Source: Akkermansiaceae bacterium UBA1518 | GTDB lineage: Bacteria; Verrucomicrobiota; Verrucomicrobiia; Verrucomicrobiales; Akkermansiaceae | Assembly: GCA_002323895.1 (NCBI GenBank) | Contig: DCQM01000049.1 | Location: 1 to 6,463 of the forward strand | Direction of reading: 5' to 3' | Length of the DNA stretch: 6,463 nucleotides | Shown here: positions 6,032 to 6,463 of the stretch, piece after piece | Layout of the letters: the number at the start of each line of letters is the position of its first letter | How positions within the stretch are numbered: the stretch's first letter is position 1 | The notes under the pieces: generated by a model | What the model saw: only the letters and a program-made list of their open reading frames with translations | Told to the model about the DNA's origin: nothing | Database searches by the model: none | Program-made: the position numbers and the translations under genes

Positions 6032-6463
6032 TTAGTTGTGAAGATTTGCGGACTCGAGAATACGAGGGTCGCGATGAGGGTAGAGAGCTGCAGACGTAAG
6101 ATTCCGAAGGTAAATAAACAGAAAAGCACTAACGACGAAAACCAAAGCAAGTATGTCGCCCAACCATGAACCAGAAATCCAGAGATGAGGATGATGATCG
6201 ATCACAAGACCTACGGAAGGACCACGCTCAGGAATGACCATGTGATAAACATCCAAGACATGCATAAAAAGGATGTAGAAACAGAAAATCGTCATGAACT
6301 TCGAGCTCTTTTTTACGTCTGAACGTAGAAGCGCCAAGAAAGGAAGTCCGAAGTGCATGAACACAAGAGCCAAACTCAGCAGGTTCCAATTTTCAGTATT
6401 TCGCAGAAGGAAATAGCGGGTCTCCTCTGTGATATTGGCATACCAAATCAAGAAAAATTGAGA
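6032..6463 (-). CDS. actF: Alternative complex III membrane subunit ActF, C-terminal part (5' end outside window)
   Basis: ActF is an NrfD/PsrC-like integral membrane subunit of alternative complex III, the quinol:cytochrome c oxidoreductase that replaces the bc1 complex in several phyla. The reading frame is open to the window edge, so 143 C-terminal residues are visible and the start is missing. An internal TTG at 6451 is not the start, because the family motif SQFxLIWYANIxEET begins upstream of it and is read in frame from 6463. Three hydrophobic helices are visible, at about residues 26-45, 55-77 and 99-120 of the visible part. The tail ends with YPHRDPRILES, which resembles the DPR-x-x-ES ending I associate with ActF. 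The gene stops 5 bases before the next start, consistent with one transcript. ActA to ActE are expected just beyond the window. A related NrfD-like subunit (ActC) is the main alternative, but the motif and last-gene position favour ActF. Confidence 0.88.
   Translation of the reverse strand, partial: SQFFLIWYANITEETRYFLLRNTENWNLLSLALVFMHFGLPFLALLRSDVKKSSKFMTIFCFYILFMHVLDVYHMVIPERGPSVGLVIDHHPHLWISGSWLGDILALVFVVSAFLFIYLRNLTSAALYPHRDPRILESANLHN

Overview
The window holds one co-directional gene block read entirely from the minus strand, from the high-coordinate end toward base 1. It contains seven protein genes separated by only 2 to 39 bases, with no terminator, tRNA, rRNA, mobile element or CRISPR array visible. 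Both ends cut through genes. The gene content is respiratory: the end of an alternative complex III (ACIII) operon running into a haem-copper oxidase operon. ACIII with this kind of oxidase cluster is known from Verrucomicrobiota, Planctomycetota, Bacteroidota and relatives. Base composition near 50% GC and the overall protein style suggest Verrucomicrobiota (Opitutae-like), but that is inference without a database search.

Layout in transcription order: (1) C-terminal 143 residues of ActF, the last ACIII membrane subunit (6463-6032); (2) an unrecognised 107-residue single-span membrane protein (6026-5703); (3) a CcoN-like, 12-helix-type membrane protein (5670-4183); (4) a CcoO-like membrane-anchored cytochrome c (4161-3403); (5) a membrane-anchored monohaem cytochrome c in the place where ccoP might be expected (3400-2630); (6) a complete A-type cytochrome c oxidase subunit I, CoxA (2603-714); (7) the first 224 residues of oxidase subunit III, CoxC (674-1), running off the window. 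There is no gene-free stretch longer than 39 bases.

The noteworthy point is that two oxidase families are interleaved and only one looks catalytic. CoxA carries all haem a, haem a3 and CuB ligands. By eye alignment, the CcoN-like protein keeps only one of the seven residues expected for haem b, haem b3, CuB and the cross-linked tyrosine, although its reading frame is intact and the fold signatures are preserved. Its CcoO-like partner keeps the CxxCH haem site but has lost the methionine at the usual position. CoxA itself has leucine in place of the K-channel lysine, and no CuA-bearing subunit II (coxB) lies within the window; two membrane-anchored c-type cytochromes sit where it might be expected. 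A reasonable hypothesis is that the CcoN/CcoO-like pair and the extra cytochrome c form a non-catalytic electron-transfer or structural module connecting ACIII to the CoxA oxidase in a supercomplex. This is inference; the ligand losses and the gene order are what the sequence shows.
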